Positions 44,456-53,579 of a DNA stretch of 64,000 nt are shown here, one piece after another. Both the position numbers and the translations under genes were made by a program. The DNA lies in assembly GCA_006218025.1 (NCBI GenBank), contig VBWA01000011.1, forward strand, positions 62,001 to 126,000, given 5' to 3'. Each line of letters starts with the position of its first letter. The stretch's first letter is position 1. This stretch comes from Rhodocyclaceae bacterium. Lineage in GTDB: Bacteria; Pseudomonadota; Gammaproteobacteria; Burkholderiales; Rhodocyclaceae. A model generated the notes under the pieces. That model saw nothing but the letters and a program-made list of their open reading frames with translations. It did not search any database and was not told the DNA's origin.

Positions 44456-46900
44456 ATGAGCGAGCCCGTCACGATTGCGATCATCGGCGCCGGCCCCGGA
44501 GGGCTTTCGGCGGCAGCGCGCGCGGCCGCCCTTGGCGTGTCCCACGTCCTGCTGGAAGCCGCGCCACATATCGCCAATACCCTGCGCCGCTATCCAAGGG
44601 CCAAGCACGTCATGGCGGAACCCGCCGCACTGCCGCTCAGAAGCCCCTTGAGCTTCGCCGCCGGACCGCGCGAAACCGTTCTCGATACCTGGGATGATGA
44701 ACTGCGCCGGTGCGGCGTCAAGTTGCGCGTCGACGCGCGCGTGACGGCCATCGACGGCACACGCGGAGCCTTTCGCATTGCGCTGGCCTCGGGCGAAACC
44801 CTGACCGCAGCCTTTGTCGTTCTTGCCATCGGCTTGCAGGGCAACATCCGCCGGCTCGGCATGGCCGGGGAGAGTCTGCCGGGGGTGCAGTACCAGCTCG
44901 ACGATCCGGATGAGTACCAGGACGAAACCATCGTCGTCATCGGTGCCGGCGACGCGGGGATCGAGAACGCCATGGCTTTGACGCGGCACAACGAGGTCAT
45001 TCTCATCAACCGCGGCGAGGCCATCGTCGAGTGCGCGGAAGGCAACTTCAATGCGGCAATGGCGGCCCTTGAAAAGGGCGAGCTTGAGTGCCGGCATGGC
45101 ACGGTTGTCGAAGCCATCGAGGCGGGTGAAGCGGACGGGTTTCCCCTCAGAGTGATCGCCAACACGCCGCAGGGTGTGGAGAGGATTCGCTGTCATCGCG
45201 TCATCGCGCGCCTCGGCGCCGACCCGCCGCGCCAACTCATGGAGAGCTTCGGCATCGCCTTCCCCAACGCCGACCTCGATGCGCTGCCGCGACTCGGCGC
45301 CGAGGGAGAATCCAGCGTACCGGGCCTGTTCGTCGTCGGCGCGCTGGCCGGCTGTCCCCTGATCAAGCAGGCGATGAACCAGGGGCAGGACGCGATCGAC
45401 CGGATACTGGGCAGTCCGGTGGAACCGGTGGACGAGCCCATGCTCAAGGCAAAGCTCGCCGGATTCCGTCATGCGTCATCGGTCGCCGCGAGCCTGCTTG
45501 AAATACAGCGCGCGCTGCCCTTGTTCGCCGGGCTGTCCGCCGCCCAGTTGCGCGGCGTCCTGCTGGCGAGCACGGTCCGCGCGCCGCGTGCGGGGGAGGT
45601 CGTTTTCCAGCGCAACGATTACAGCACCTCGTTTTATTCCATTGTCGAAGGCGATGTTAGCGCTCATGTCCCGGACTGGGAAACAGACATTCAGCTCATC
45701 GCGGGAGACTTTTTCGGCGAAATGGGGCTGATCTCGGGGCGCCGCCGCTCGGCGACGATCACCGCGGGCGAAAACTGCACGCTGATCGAAACGCCGCGAC
45801 GCACCATGCTCAAACTACTGTCGGTCGAGTCGGTCCGTCGCCGCATCGACCAGGTTGCCATCCGGCGGGCGATACACCGCTACATCGGGCTTTTCCTGGA
45901 GGAACACGAACTTGACCATCTGGCGCGCAGTGCCCGCATCGAGCGCTATGAAGCAGGAGCGGTGCTGTTCCGCGAAGGGGACGAGGCCGACGGCCTGTAT
46001 TTGATCCGGCGTGGTTCGGTGACGGTTTCGCGCATGATCGGTGGCCGCGAAGTCGTGCTGTTCTATGCCGCAGCGGGCAGCTATGTCGGCGAAATGGCCC
46101 TGGTATCCGGCAAGCCACGCTACGCCACGGTCCGCGCGGTCGGCGGCAGCGAAGTCATCGTGCTCGATGCGGCGCATGTGGTATGGCTCGCGAGCCGGCA
46201 TCCCGACATGCGCCGGCAGATGGACGAGCGCTATTTCGACTACATGCAAGCCGGCGAAGAGGAACATCGACTGGCAACGGAGACGGACGCGGCGCGCGGC
46301 CAGCCGGAGAACCTGGTCGCCTTCCTGATGCAGCAGGGCATCGGCGAAGCCACCGACGTGTTGCTGATCGACCTGTCGCTGTGCATCCGCTGCGACAACT
46401 GCGAGACCGCGTGCGCCGAAACCCATCAAGGGTCGTCGCGCCTGAATCGCGAGGCGGGGCCGACCCTGGCCAACATCCACATCCCCGCCTCCTGCCGCCA
46501 CTGCGAACATCCGCACTGCATGAAGGACTGTCCGCCTGACGCCATTCACCGCTCGGTCGGAGGCGAAGTATTCATCGACGACAGTTGCATGGGTTGCGGC
46601 AATTGCATGACGAATTGTCCCTATGGGGTCATACGGATCGCGGCCGTCAACCTCGGCTACCGGCCCCCCAGTCTGTGGCGAACGCTGTTCGGCAGCGGCA
46701 CCGCAAGCGGGACCCCGCCCGATGGCGGCTGCATGCCGCCCAAGGCGGTCAAGTGCGACATGTGCAAGCAGCTCGCGGCGGGACCCGCCTGCGTGCGCGC
46801 CTGTCCCACCGGCGCCGCCCTGCGCGTCAGCCCGGAGGCCTTTCTGGAATACGCCAGACGCAAGGTCGACGACGGCGCGCGGCCGTCCCTGGCCGGATAG
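44456..46900 (+). CDS. FAD-NAD(P) oxidoreductase / two cNMP-binding domains / four-cluster ferredoxin fusion
   Basis: About 814 aa in one chain. Residues 1-330 form a TrxB-like flavoprotein (IIGAGPGGLSAAARAAALG, then VVIGAGDAGIENAMAL for the second nucleotide). Residues about 350-470 and 480-600 are two cyclic-nucleotide-binding/CRP-like beta rolls (GDFFGEMGLISGRRRSATI and GSYVGEMALVSGKPRYATV). Residues about 640-790 bind four [4Fe-4S] clusters (CX2CX2CX3C, CX2CX4CX3C, CX2CX2CX3C, CX2CX8CX3C), like NrfC/DmsB. No TM or signal is seen, so it should be cytoplasmic. It may move electrons between NAD(P)H or quinol and the haem proteins under second-messenger control. The start among three close ATGs is uncertain. 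Confidence 0.8.
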   Translation: MSEPVTIAIIGAGPGGLSAAARAAALGVSHVLLEAAPHIANTLRRYPRAKHVMAEPAALPLRSPLSFAAGPRETVLDTWDDELRRCGVKLRVDARVTAIDGTRGAFRIALASGETLTAAFVVLAIGLQGNIRRLGMAGESLPGVQYQLDDPDEYQDETIVVIGAGDAGIENAMALTRHNEVILINRGEAIVECAEGNFNAAMAALEKGELECRHGTVVEAIEAGEADGFPLRVIANTPQGVERIRCHRVIARLGADPPRQLMESFGIAFPNADLDALPRLGAEGESSVPGLFVVGALAGCPLIKQAMNQGQDAIDRILGSPVEPVDEPMLKAKLAGFRHASSVAASLLEIQRALPLFAGLSAAQLRGVLLASTVRAPRAGEVVFQRNDYSTSFYSIVEGDVSAHVPDWETDIQLIAGDFFGEMGLISGRRRSATITAGENCTLIETPRRTMLKLLSVESVRRRIDQVAIRRAIHRYIGLFLEEHELDHLARSARIERYEAGAVLFREGDEADGLYLIRRGSVTVSRMIGGREVVLFYAAAGSYVGEMALVSGKPRYATVRAVGGSEVIVLDAAHVVWLASRHPDMRRQMDERYFDYMQAGEEEHRLATETDAARGQPENLVAFLMQQGIGEATDVLLIDLSLCIRCDNCETACAETHQGSSRLNREAGPTLANIHIPASCRHCEHPHCMKDCPPDAIHRSVGGEVFIDDSCMGCGNCMTNCPYGVIRIAAVNLGYRPPSLWRTLFGSGTASGTPPDGGCMPPKAVKCDMCKQLAAGPACVRACPTGAALRVSPEAFLEYARRKVDDGARPSLAG

Positions 46901-46911
46901 GGGATATCCTC

Positions 46912-47742
46912 ATGCAGCGTCCCACCCTGCTCGGATTCAATCGCCATCGCCACCTCAAGGCGGCGGGCCTGCTGGTGGCCGTCGCCACGCTGGCCTACGC
47001 GCTTGACCGCCCGCCTGTTCCCTCCTACGGCGGCACCTGGCTGGGTTATGCGCTGGGCATCGTTGCCGCGCTGCTGGTGCTTCGCCAGCTGTGGCTGGGC
47101 GTTCGCCGGCGTCACCACGGCGGCAGCGGCAATCTGCAAGACTCGGTTTCGGCGCATGTCCATTTCGGCGCGGCGCTGGTGGTGCTGGCGACCCTGCATA
47201 GCGGCTTCCACCTTGGCTGGAACGTCCACACGCTGGCCTACCTGCTGCTGCTGGCGATGCTGGCCAGCGGGGTGTACGGCGTCTTTGCCTATCTGCGCGT
47301 TCCGCGCCAGATGACCGACAACCTGGGTGAGGAGGGCTTCGCGGACTTGCTGCTGAAGATCGCCGAACTCGACGAGCGTGCGCGCGCGCACGCGCTGTAT
47401 CTTCCCGACGAGCTGGGTGCCGTCGTGATGCGAGCGGTAACGCAGACGGTCGTTGGCGGCAAGGTCTTCCGGCAAATGAGCGGACGCCAGCCAGACTGTC
47501 CGACACGGGCAGCGGTACGCCGACTGCATGAAGCCGGCGACCCTCTGGACGCGGCTCAGTCGGCGCACCAGCGCGAGTTGTACTCGATCATGTTGCGCAA
47601 GGAATCGCTGCTGATCCGAGCGCGCAGGGATGTTGCATTCCGCGCCCGCCTCGGATTCTGGTTGTATCTCCATGCCCCGCTGGCCGTCGCCAGCGTCGCC
47701 GCGCTGGTGGCGCATATCGCGGCCACGCTGTTCTATCGTTGA
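46912..47742 (+). CDS. Polytopic membrane protein with haem-ligand-like histidines
   Basis: 276 aa, five hydrophobic helices: about 15-33, 42-62, 82-103, 108-130 and 245-268. Histidines cluster at helix ends: SAHVHFGAALVVLATLHSGFHLGWNVH and YLHAPLAVASVAALVAHI. This resembles b-haem cytochromes or ferric-reductase-like proteins, but I cannot confirm a family. A soluble loop (about 140-230) is charged. It begins 11 bp after the flavin/Fe-S fusion and ends 7 bp before the decaheme gene, so it is the likely membrane anchor linking the two. Confidence 0.6.
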   Translation: MQRPTLLGFNRHRHLKAAGLLVAVATLAYALDRPPVPSYGGTWLGYALGIVAALLVLRQLWLGVRRRHHGGSGNLQDSVSAHVHFGAALVVLATLHSGFHLGWNVHTLAYLLLLAMLASGVYGVFAYLRVPRQMTDNLGEEGFADLLLKIAELDERARAHALYLPDELGAVVMRAVTQTVVGGKVFRQMSGRQPDCPTRAAVRRLHEAGDPLDAAQSAHQRELYSIMLRKESLLIRARRDVAFRARLGFWLYLHAPLAVASVAALVAHIAATLFYR

Positions 47743-47749
47743 GCCGCCA

Positions 47750-49399
47750 ATGATTCGCTGCCTCCTCGTCCAGATCGCGCGCAACCGGCACGGCCACCCG
47801 ATCCGCTCCGAACGCCGCATCGCCGGCGATACGCTGCGCATCGGTCGCGGCGCGGAGTGCGCGCTCCATCTGCCGGATCATCGCGTCAAGCTGCGCCACG
47901 CGGTGATCAGGGGCGCCGAGGACGGGAAGTTCTACATTGCGGGAGAAGGGACGAGCATCGAGGTCGACGGTGGCTTCCATCAGGTCGCCGAACTGCGACC
48001 GGGGACCCGCGTGCCGATAGGCCCATACCGACTGATTGTTGAGGCCTCCAGCGACGATGGCGAACTCGTCATCTCGGTCGAACTCGTCCATCCGCGTCCG
48101 CCGGACGAGGCCATCCTGGCGCGGGCGCCCGCCAGTCTGGCCGCCGCCGGACTGTCCAAACGCCGGCCCGCGGTCTGGCTGGCAGCCCTGATCGGCCTGT
48201 TCTTCCTGCTGCTGCCCATCCTGCAGGCGACCAGCCCGGCGTTGCGCGAGGCGTTGGCGAGCATGCCGCTGACACCCCGGCAGACATGGAATCCGGGGCC
48301 GCTGATGGCGGGACACCAGACCTTTGCCGGACAATGCGACACATGCCATCGGCGACCTTTTGAACCGGTCCCCGACCATGCGTGCGAAAGCTGTCATCGC
48401 GGCACGGCTGCGCACTCGTCCGCGTCGGCCGCCGTGGTCCGGCGCTGCGCCGAATGCCATCGCGATCACAAGGGCGCGAGCGGACTGGTGCGAGGCGACC
48501 GGCCGCTATGCATTTCGTGTCACGAAGCGGTCAGGGAACGCGATGCGACATCCGTGTTGGCGAACGTCGATGGCTTCGACAGCGATCATCCGCCCTTCCG
48601 TCTGACGCTCAAGTCCGGTGCTGGGCAGGATCGCCCGCGACGAAATTCCCAGTCCGCCAAAACAGCGCCGACGGAGAACTCCGGGCTCAGGTTTTCGCAT
48701 CGGGCGCATCAGGGAAAACTGCGCCTGCCCAGCGACCCGCGACTATTCCGCACCATGGATTGCGGCGATTGTCACCAAGTGGACAGTGGGGATTTGCGCT
48801 TCAGGCCGGTGACGATGAAGGGCCACTGCTTCGAGTGCCACAAGGAAGCATTCGACTTCAATCCGCCGCTGGACGGGCACCGTTTGCCCCATGGCTCGGA
48901 ACGCGCGGTGATGGATGCCCTCGAGAATTTCCACCTGAAGAAGATCCTGGCCGAAGCCGCGCTGCGCGGCGGCCGCGCAGCGGCTGGCGGTATCCCGCTG
49001 CAACAGGCGCTCGACACCGCTGCCGCAAGGGCGCGCAAGGCGGTGGCGGCGCTGGCCGGCGAGATGGGCTGCGGCTTGTGTCATGAGACCAAAGCGGCCG
49101 ACGAAACCAGCGCCGTGCCTTGGACCATCCAGCGGGTGACCGTTACTGAACACTGGCTGCCGGCGGCGCGATTCAGCCATGAAAAGCACCGCGTCGGCAA
49201 GTGTGCGGACTGTCACGCCGTGAGTCACTCGGATCGTAGCGCCGACATTGCGATCCCGGATATCGAAATGTGCCGCCAATGCCATTCCGGCGAACGCCCG
49301 GCAGGCGGCAAGATCGCCAGTCCCTGCGCTTCCTGTCACCGATTCCACCAGCCCGTTGCCGCCCTGCCCGACCCTGTACTCAGCCATCGGCGGGGATGA
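47750..49399 (+). CDS. FHA domain - membrane helix - decaheme c-type cytochrome
   Basis: 549 aa. Residues about 15-105 are FHA-like (DTLRIGRGAECALHLPDHRVKLRHAVI). The usual SxxH Ser is Lys here and the NG motif reads GTSIEVDG, so phosphothreonine binding may be lost. One helix (about 137-160, WLAALIGLFFLLLPIL) places the rest in the periplasm. That part has ten CXXCH sites: CDTCH, CESCH, CAECH, CISCH, CGDCH, CFECH, CGLCH, CADCH, CRQCH, CASCH, many followed by distal-type His. It could relay electrons between the membrane partner and the periplasmic cytochromes. Confidence 0.82.
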   Translation: MIRCLLVQIARNRHGHPIRSERRIAGDTLRIGRGAECALHLPDHRVKLRHAVIRGAEDGKFYIAGEGTSIEVDGGFHQVAELRPGTRVPIGPYRLIVEASSDDGELVISVELVHPRPPDEAILARAPASLAAAGLSKRRPAVWLAALIGLFFLLLPILQATSPALREALASMPLTPRQTWNPGPLMAGHQTFAGQCDTCHRRPFEPVPDHACESCHRGTAAHSSASAAVVRRCAECHRDHKGASGLVRGDRPLCISCHEAVRERDATSVLANVDGFDSDHPPFRLTLKSGAGQDRPRRNSQSAKTAPTENSGLRFSHRAHQGKLRLPSDPRLFRTMDCGDCHQVDSGDLRFRPVTMKGHCFECHKEAFDFNPPLDGHRLPHGSERAVMDALENFHLKKILAEAALRGGRAAAGGIPLQQALDTAAARARKAVAALAGEMGCGLCHETKAADETSAVPWTIQRVTVTEHWLPAARFSHEKHRVGKCADCHAVSHSDRSADIAIPDIEMCRQCHSGERPAGGKIASPCASCHRFHQPVAALPDPVLSHRRG

Positions 49400-49405
49400 C
49401 TCGCA

Positions 49406-50329
49406 TCACGGTTCGGCCGGCCCCTGAGGCGTCGGCAATGCAGGCCCGCACGGCACTCGATCGAGTCGCCAGTGCGCTTGCGCCCAGATCCAGAGTTCAC
49501 TCACAGCCGCGCCCAACAACTCCGGCGGCGGCCGCTGGCCGAGAAACTCCAGCGCGGCATACAGGGCGGGGCCGGGTCGTGAGATGTCCACGGGCGCTGC
49601 GAGGGTCTGCTTCGACAGCTTCTCGCGCTCGGCATTGACCGCCACCGGCAAGTGCGCATAGTCCGGCGTGGGCACGCCAAGACACTGCTGCAGAAAGATC
49701 TGGCGCGATGTCGAGGCCAGCAGATCGGCGCCGCGCACGACATGGGTGATTCCGGCCTCGGCATCGTCGACCACCACCGCCAGCTGGTAGGCAAACAGGC
49801 CGTCGGCGCGCAGAAGGATGAAGTCGCCCGCGTCGCGGGCCAGATCGCTGACGATGCGTCCCTGGATCGCATCGTCGAAGCTCACCCTGGCATCGCGCAC
49901 CCTCAGTCGCCAGGCGCGTGCGGTGCGTCCTGGAGCGAGCCCGGCGCGGCACGTGCCCGGATAAATCGCCGCGCCGTCGGGCGCAATGGCCGAATCGGCG
50001 AGCTCGCGGCGCGTGCAGGCGCAGGGAAACACCCGGCCCGCCGCCTTGAGCCTCTCCAGCGCCGCTGCATAGGCTTCGCCGCGGCGGCTTTGCCAGACTA
50101 TCTCGCCGTCCCAGGCAAAGCCGAAGGCCTCAAGTGCACGCAGGATTTCGCCCGCCGCGGCCGCAATGCAGCGCGGGGCGTCGACATCTTCCATGCGCAG
50201 GTGCCACTCGCCATACCGGGTCCTCGCCTCCAGAAACGAGCCAACCGCTGCCACCAGGGAACCAAAGTGCAGCGGGCCCGTGGGCGATGGCGCAAAGCGT
50301 CCGCGATAGGACAATGCTGGAGTCGTCAT
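49406..50329 (-). CDS. gluQ: Glutamyl-Q tRNA(Asp) synthetase
   Basis: 307 aa. GluRS paralogue without the anticodon-binding domain: SPTGPLHFGSL is the HIGH-like motif, and REKLSKQ the KMSKS-like one. It makes glutamyl-queuosine on tRNA-Asp, using the queuosine made with QueE. The start at 50329 (MTTPALSYRGRFAPS) is preferred over the ATG at 50347 because the family begins just before YRGRFAPSPTG. Confidence 0.94.
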   Translation of the reverse strand: MTTPALSYRGRFAPSPTGPLHFGSLVAAVGSFLEARTRYGEWHLRMEDVDAPRCIAAAAGEILRALEAFGFAWDGEIVWQSRRGEAYAAALERLKAAGRVFPCACTRRELADSAIAPDGAAIYPGTCRAGLAPGRTARAWRLRVRDARVSFDDAIQGRIVSDLARDAGDFILLRADGLFAYQLAVVVDDAEAGITHVVRGADLLASTSRQIFLQQCLGVPTPDYAHLPVAVNAEREKLSKQTLAAPVDISRPGPALYAALEFLGQRPPPELLGAAVSELWIWAQAHWRLDRVPCGPALPTPQGPAEP

Positions 50330-50398
50330 CGGACAGAGTGATAGCACGCCTTGCGGCGAAACGGTAGGATTCGGTTCATTTCAATCAAGGAAGCAGAC

Positions 50399-50767
50399 AT
50401 GGCCATTCTGGAACTCAATGCCGACAACTTTCAACAGACCATCAACGAAAACGCCAATGTGATCGTGGATTTCTGGGCGCCCTGGTGCGCGCCCTGCCGC
50501 GCCTTTGCGCCGACCTTCGAGGCCGCATCTGAAAAGCAACCCGGCATCATCTTCGCCAAGGTGAATACGGAGGAGCAGCAGGACATCGCCGCTGCCTTCA
50601 ACATCCGCTCGATCCCGACCCTGATGGTCTTTCGCGACCAGATCATAATTTATTCGGAGGCCGGCTCGCTGCCTGCGAGTGCTTTTGACCAATTGATTCA
50701 ACAGGCCATGGCGCTCGACATGGACACGGTACGCGCCGACATCGCGGGACAGGGCGGGGCCGGTTAA
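50399..50767 (+). CDS. Thioredoxin-like protein
   Basis: 122 aa. Thioredoxin fold with the active site WCAPC (the classical site is WCGPC) in VDFWAPWCAPCRAFAPTF and the cis-Pro in IRSIPTLMVFRD. It has no signal peptide, so it is cytoplasmic. A short C-terminal tail is added (DMDTVRADIAGQGGAG). AAGGAAG lies 8 bases ahead of the ATG. Divergent from gluQ. Confidence 0.93.
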   Translation: MAILELNADNFQQTINENANVIVDFWAPWCAPCRAFAPTFEAASEKQPGIIFAKVNTEEQQDIAAAFNIRSIPTLMVFRDQIIIYSEAGSLPASAFDQLIQQAMALDMDTVRADIAGQGGAG

Positions 50768-50815
50768 GCCAATGCAATAACGGGTTATCATGAAGCTCGT
50801 CATCACAGCCCAGCG

Positions 50816-51802
50816 ATGAAAGCCATGCCTTCCCGGGAAACAAGCGACGACGCGGACATTCGCCGCGTCGAGATGCTTTTCGATAGCCTGCCATCGAGCA
50901 TCGTCGTGGCGCTGATCAGCGTTTTTCTGTGCTTCCTGGTGCTGTTCGACACCGTGGACCTGGCGATCCTCAAGGCATGGACGGCCTTCATGCTTTCCGT
51001 GCTGGCCGTGCGCGTGTGGATCTGGCACATGTTCGGCAACCTGGACCGGCAGGCGGAAAACGTTCGTCGCTGGGAATGGCTGTTCGCCGCCGGCGCCTTG
51101 CTCACGGGCATCGGCTGGGGAGCGCTGTTCGGGCCCCTCTATGCCCCGCCGGCGCACCCGGATGCCCAGATGTTCGTTGCGCTGATGGTGGTCATCACGG
51201 CCTTTACCGGCACCGTCTTTCTCGCCCTGAGCCACATCACGTTCTGGCTTTTCATCACTCCCACCCTGCTGCCGGCCATTGCCCACTACACTTCCAGCCT
51301 TGGCCGCGACGCGCAGTGGCCGGTCATCGCTGCCGCCTGCTGCATTGCCGTGTTCATCATCGTCCAGCGCAGGCTCTACCAGTCCACTACCGCCAACCTC
51401 AAGCGCAGCACGGAAGCCGAGTCCCTGCTCGCCGAACAACAGGCGATCTTCGATTCCTCACCAATGGGAATCGCGGTCATCGACCACAAGCAAGTGGTCA
51501 AGTGCAACGCGCGACTGGGCGAGATGCTGGGACGCCGCATCCAGGATCTGACGAGTTCGCACCTCTACAACCATTTTGTCAGTACCGCGGAGGCAGATCA
51601 GTTTCTCGCCGACAGCAAGGACGCCTTCGACCGTGGCCAACCGGCGCAAGGCATGTATCGCCTGCGTCGCGCCGACGGCACCCAGTTCTGGGCGGAACTT
51701 TCGGGCCGCAAGATGCAGGAGGGGATTACGCGCAGCGTCTGGATGATCTCCGACGTCACGCTGCGCGTCGCCAACGAACGGCGTGCGCATAAACGCGACT
51801 AG
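50816..51802 (+). CDS. Membrane PAS-domain sensor without output domain
   Basis: 328 aa. Six hydrophobic helices in the first about 190 residues (including VVALISVFLCFLVLFDTV, WTAFMLSVLAVRVWIW, FVALMVVITAFTGTVFLAL, VIAAACCIAVFIIV). They are followed by a PAS domain (AIFDSSPMGIAVIDHKQVVKCNARLGEMLGRRIQDLTSSHL) and a PAC-like end (FWAELSGRKMQEGITRSVWMISDVT). The frame stops shortly after with no histidine kinase, GGDEF or EAL domain. It resembles the sensor half of a diguanylate cyclase or kinase, so a truncation or a partner in trans is possible. Confidence 0.75.
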   Translation: MKAMPSRETSDDADIRRVEMLFDSLPSSIVVALISVFLCFLVLFDTVDLAILKAWTAFMLSVLAVRVWIWHMFGNLDRQAENVRRWEWLFAAGALLTGIGWGALFGPLYAPPAHPDAQMFVALMVVITAFTGTVFLALSHITFWLFITPTLLPAIAHYTSSLGRDAQWPVIAAACCIAVFIIVQRRLYQSTTANLKRSTEAESLLAEQQAIFDSSPMGIAVIDHKQVVKCNARLGEMLGRRIQDLTSSHLYNHFVSTAEADQFLADSKDAFDRGQPAQGMYRLRRADGTQFWAELSGRKMQEGITRSVWMISDVTLRVANERRAHKRD

Positions 51803-51887
51803 CTGATGTGGGGCGGATTTCAGTCCGCCATGGCCGTCCGCAAGGGATACCGTCTCCGGCTCAGCCGGAGACATAACTATTGACCGA

Positions 51888-52979
51888 CTACACGTTGAAC
51901 AGGAAATTCAGCACGTCGCCATCCTTGACGACGTAATCCTTGCCTTCTGCCCGCATCCTGCCGGCTTCCTTGGCCCCCGCTTCACCCTTGTAGGCGATGA
52001 AGTCGTCGAAGGCGATGGTCTGGGCGCGAATGAAGCCCTTCTCGAAATCGGTATGGATCACACCGGCCGCCTTGGGCGCGGTGTCGCCGACATGGATGGT
52101 CCAGGCGCGCACTTCCTTGACGCCGGCAGTGAAATAGGTCTGCAGGCCGAGCAGCTTGTAGGCGGCGCGGATCAACCGGTTCAGGCCCGGCTCTTCCAGC
52201 CCCAGGTCCGTCAGGAACATCTGCTTCTCGTCGTCATGGAGATCGGCGATCTCGGCTTCGATCGCTGCGCAGACGGCGACGACTTCGGCCTTTTCGGCAG
52301 CGGCGTGGGCCGTTACGGCATCCAGGTAGGGATTGTTCTCGAAGCCGCCTTCCTTGACGTTGGCGACGTAGAGCACCGGCTTGGCGGTGATCAGGCAGAA
52401 GGGCTTGATGCCGGCCCATTCCTCCTTCGACAGATCGAGCGCCCGCACCGCCTTGGCCTGGTCCAGCTGCGCGATGCATTTTTCGAGCACGGCGCAGAGG
52501 ATCTTCGCCTCCTTGTCGCCAGCACTGGCAGGCTTCCTGTAGCGGTTCAGCGCCTTTTCGGCCGTCGCCATGTCGGCCAGCGCGAGTTCGGTGTCGATCA
52601 CCTCGATGTCATTCAGCGGATCGATCTTGCCGGCCACATGTACCACGTTGTCATCGCTGAAACAGCGCACCACATGCACCACCGCGTCGGTTTCGCGGAT
52701 GTTGGCGAGGAACTGGTTGCCCAGCCCCTCGCCCTTGCTGGCGCCGGCCACCAGGCCGGCAATATCGACGAATTCGACGATGGCCGGCTGAATCCTCTGC
52801 GGCTTGACGATGGCCGACAGCGCGGCCAGGCGGGGGTCGGGGACTTCGACGATACCGACGTTCGGCTCGATGGTGCAGAAGGGATAATTCTCCGCCGCGA
52901 TGCCCGACTTGGTCAGCGCGTTGAAAAGGGTGGACTTGCCGACATTGGGCAGTCCGACGATGCCGCATTGGAGACTCAT
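51888..52979 (-). CDS. ychF: Redox-regulated ATPase YchF/OLA1
   Basis: 363 aa, exact family length. P-loop [14 protein letters not shown], switch region [25 protein letters not shown], the NKxE-equivalent [11 protein letters not shown] (ATP-preferring) and the TGS domain end [17 protein letters not shown]. The ATG at 52979 starts [10 protein letters not shown] possible ribosome-associated regulator. It overlaps pth by four bases. Confidence 0.97.
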   Translation of the reverse strand: MSLQCGIVGLPNVGKSTLFNALTKSGIAAENYPFCTIEPNVGIVEVPDPRLAALSAIVKPQRIQPAIVEFVDIAGLVAGASKGEGLGNQFLANIRETDAVVHVVRCFSDDNVVHVAGKIDPLNDIEVIDTELALADMATAEKALNRYRKPASAGDKEAKILCAVLEKCIAQLDQAKAVRALDLSKEEWAGIKPFCLITAKPVLYVANVKEGGFENNPYLDAVTAHAAAEKAEVVAVCAAIEAEIADLHDDEKQMFLTDLGLEEPGLNRLIRAAYKLLGLQTYFTAGVKEVRAWTIHVGDTAPKAAGVIHTDFEKGFIRAQTIAFDDFIAYKGEAGAKEAGRMRAEGKDYVVKDGDVLNFLFNV

Positions 52980-53575
52980 GGTTGTTCTTTCGTTGCCGGT
53001 GTCGGCTTGCTGTTGATTTTTTGCGTGGCAGCGGCAAAGTCGCCGCGCGCCAATGTAGGCCATGCCAGCAGTGCGCGATCCAGCGCGGCGTCGATCTCGC
53101 TGCGCTCTTCCTTGCGCGGCGGCTTCAGCACGTAGTCGACGACCTCGTTTCTGTCGCCGGGATGGCCGATGCCGATGCGCAGCCGCCAGTAGTCCTGGGT
53201 GCCCAGATGCGCCGTGATGTCCTTCAGCCCGTTATGGCCGCCGAGGCCGCCGCCGAACTTGAGCCGCATCTGCCCCGGGGGCAGGTCCAGTTCGTCATGC
53301 ATGACCAGCATTTCGGCCGGCTCGATGCGGTAGAACTGGGTCAGCGCGCGCACCGACTGGCCGCAGCGATTCATGAAGGTCTGCGGCAGGAGGAACCACA
53401 GGCTCTCGGCGCGCGCTTGCCCGGCCAGGCCATGAAAGCGCGACTCGCGACCCGGATTGACGCCGAGCTCCCGTGCCAGACGCTCACAAAGCCAAAACCC
53501 GGCGTTGTGCCGGGTTTCAGCGTATTCGGCCCCGGGGTTGCCGAGGCCGACGATCAGACGCAGCGAAGCCTGCAA
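52976..53575 (-). CDS. pth: Peptidyl-tRNA hydrolase
   Basis: 199 aa. Releases peptides from t[28 protein letters not shown] has the catalytic His, FMNRCGQSV and [10 protein letters not shown] the Asn/Asp pair, and [14 protein letters not shown] the tRNA clamp. There is no ATG near; I take the TTG at 53575, four bases after the rplY stop. The open frame to 53725 lies over the rplY end and is not used. Confidence 0.93.
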   Translation of the reverse strand: MQASLRLIVGLGNPGAEYAETRHNAGFWLCERLARELGVNPGRESRFHGLAGQARAESLWFLLPQTFMNRCGQSVRALTQFYRIEPAEMLVMHDELDLPPGQMRLKFGGGLGGHNGLKDITAHLGTQDYWRLRIGIGHPGDRNEVVDYVLKPPRKEERSEIDAALDRALLAWPTLARGDFAAATQKINSKPTPATKEQP

Positions 53576-53579
53576 GAGA

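Noticed and set aside
51852-51872. Bidirectional terminator between the PAS sensor and ychF
   Set aside because: GTCTCCGGC/GCCGGAGAC makes a 9-bp stem, but no T-run follows on either strand, so I do not list it as a terminator.
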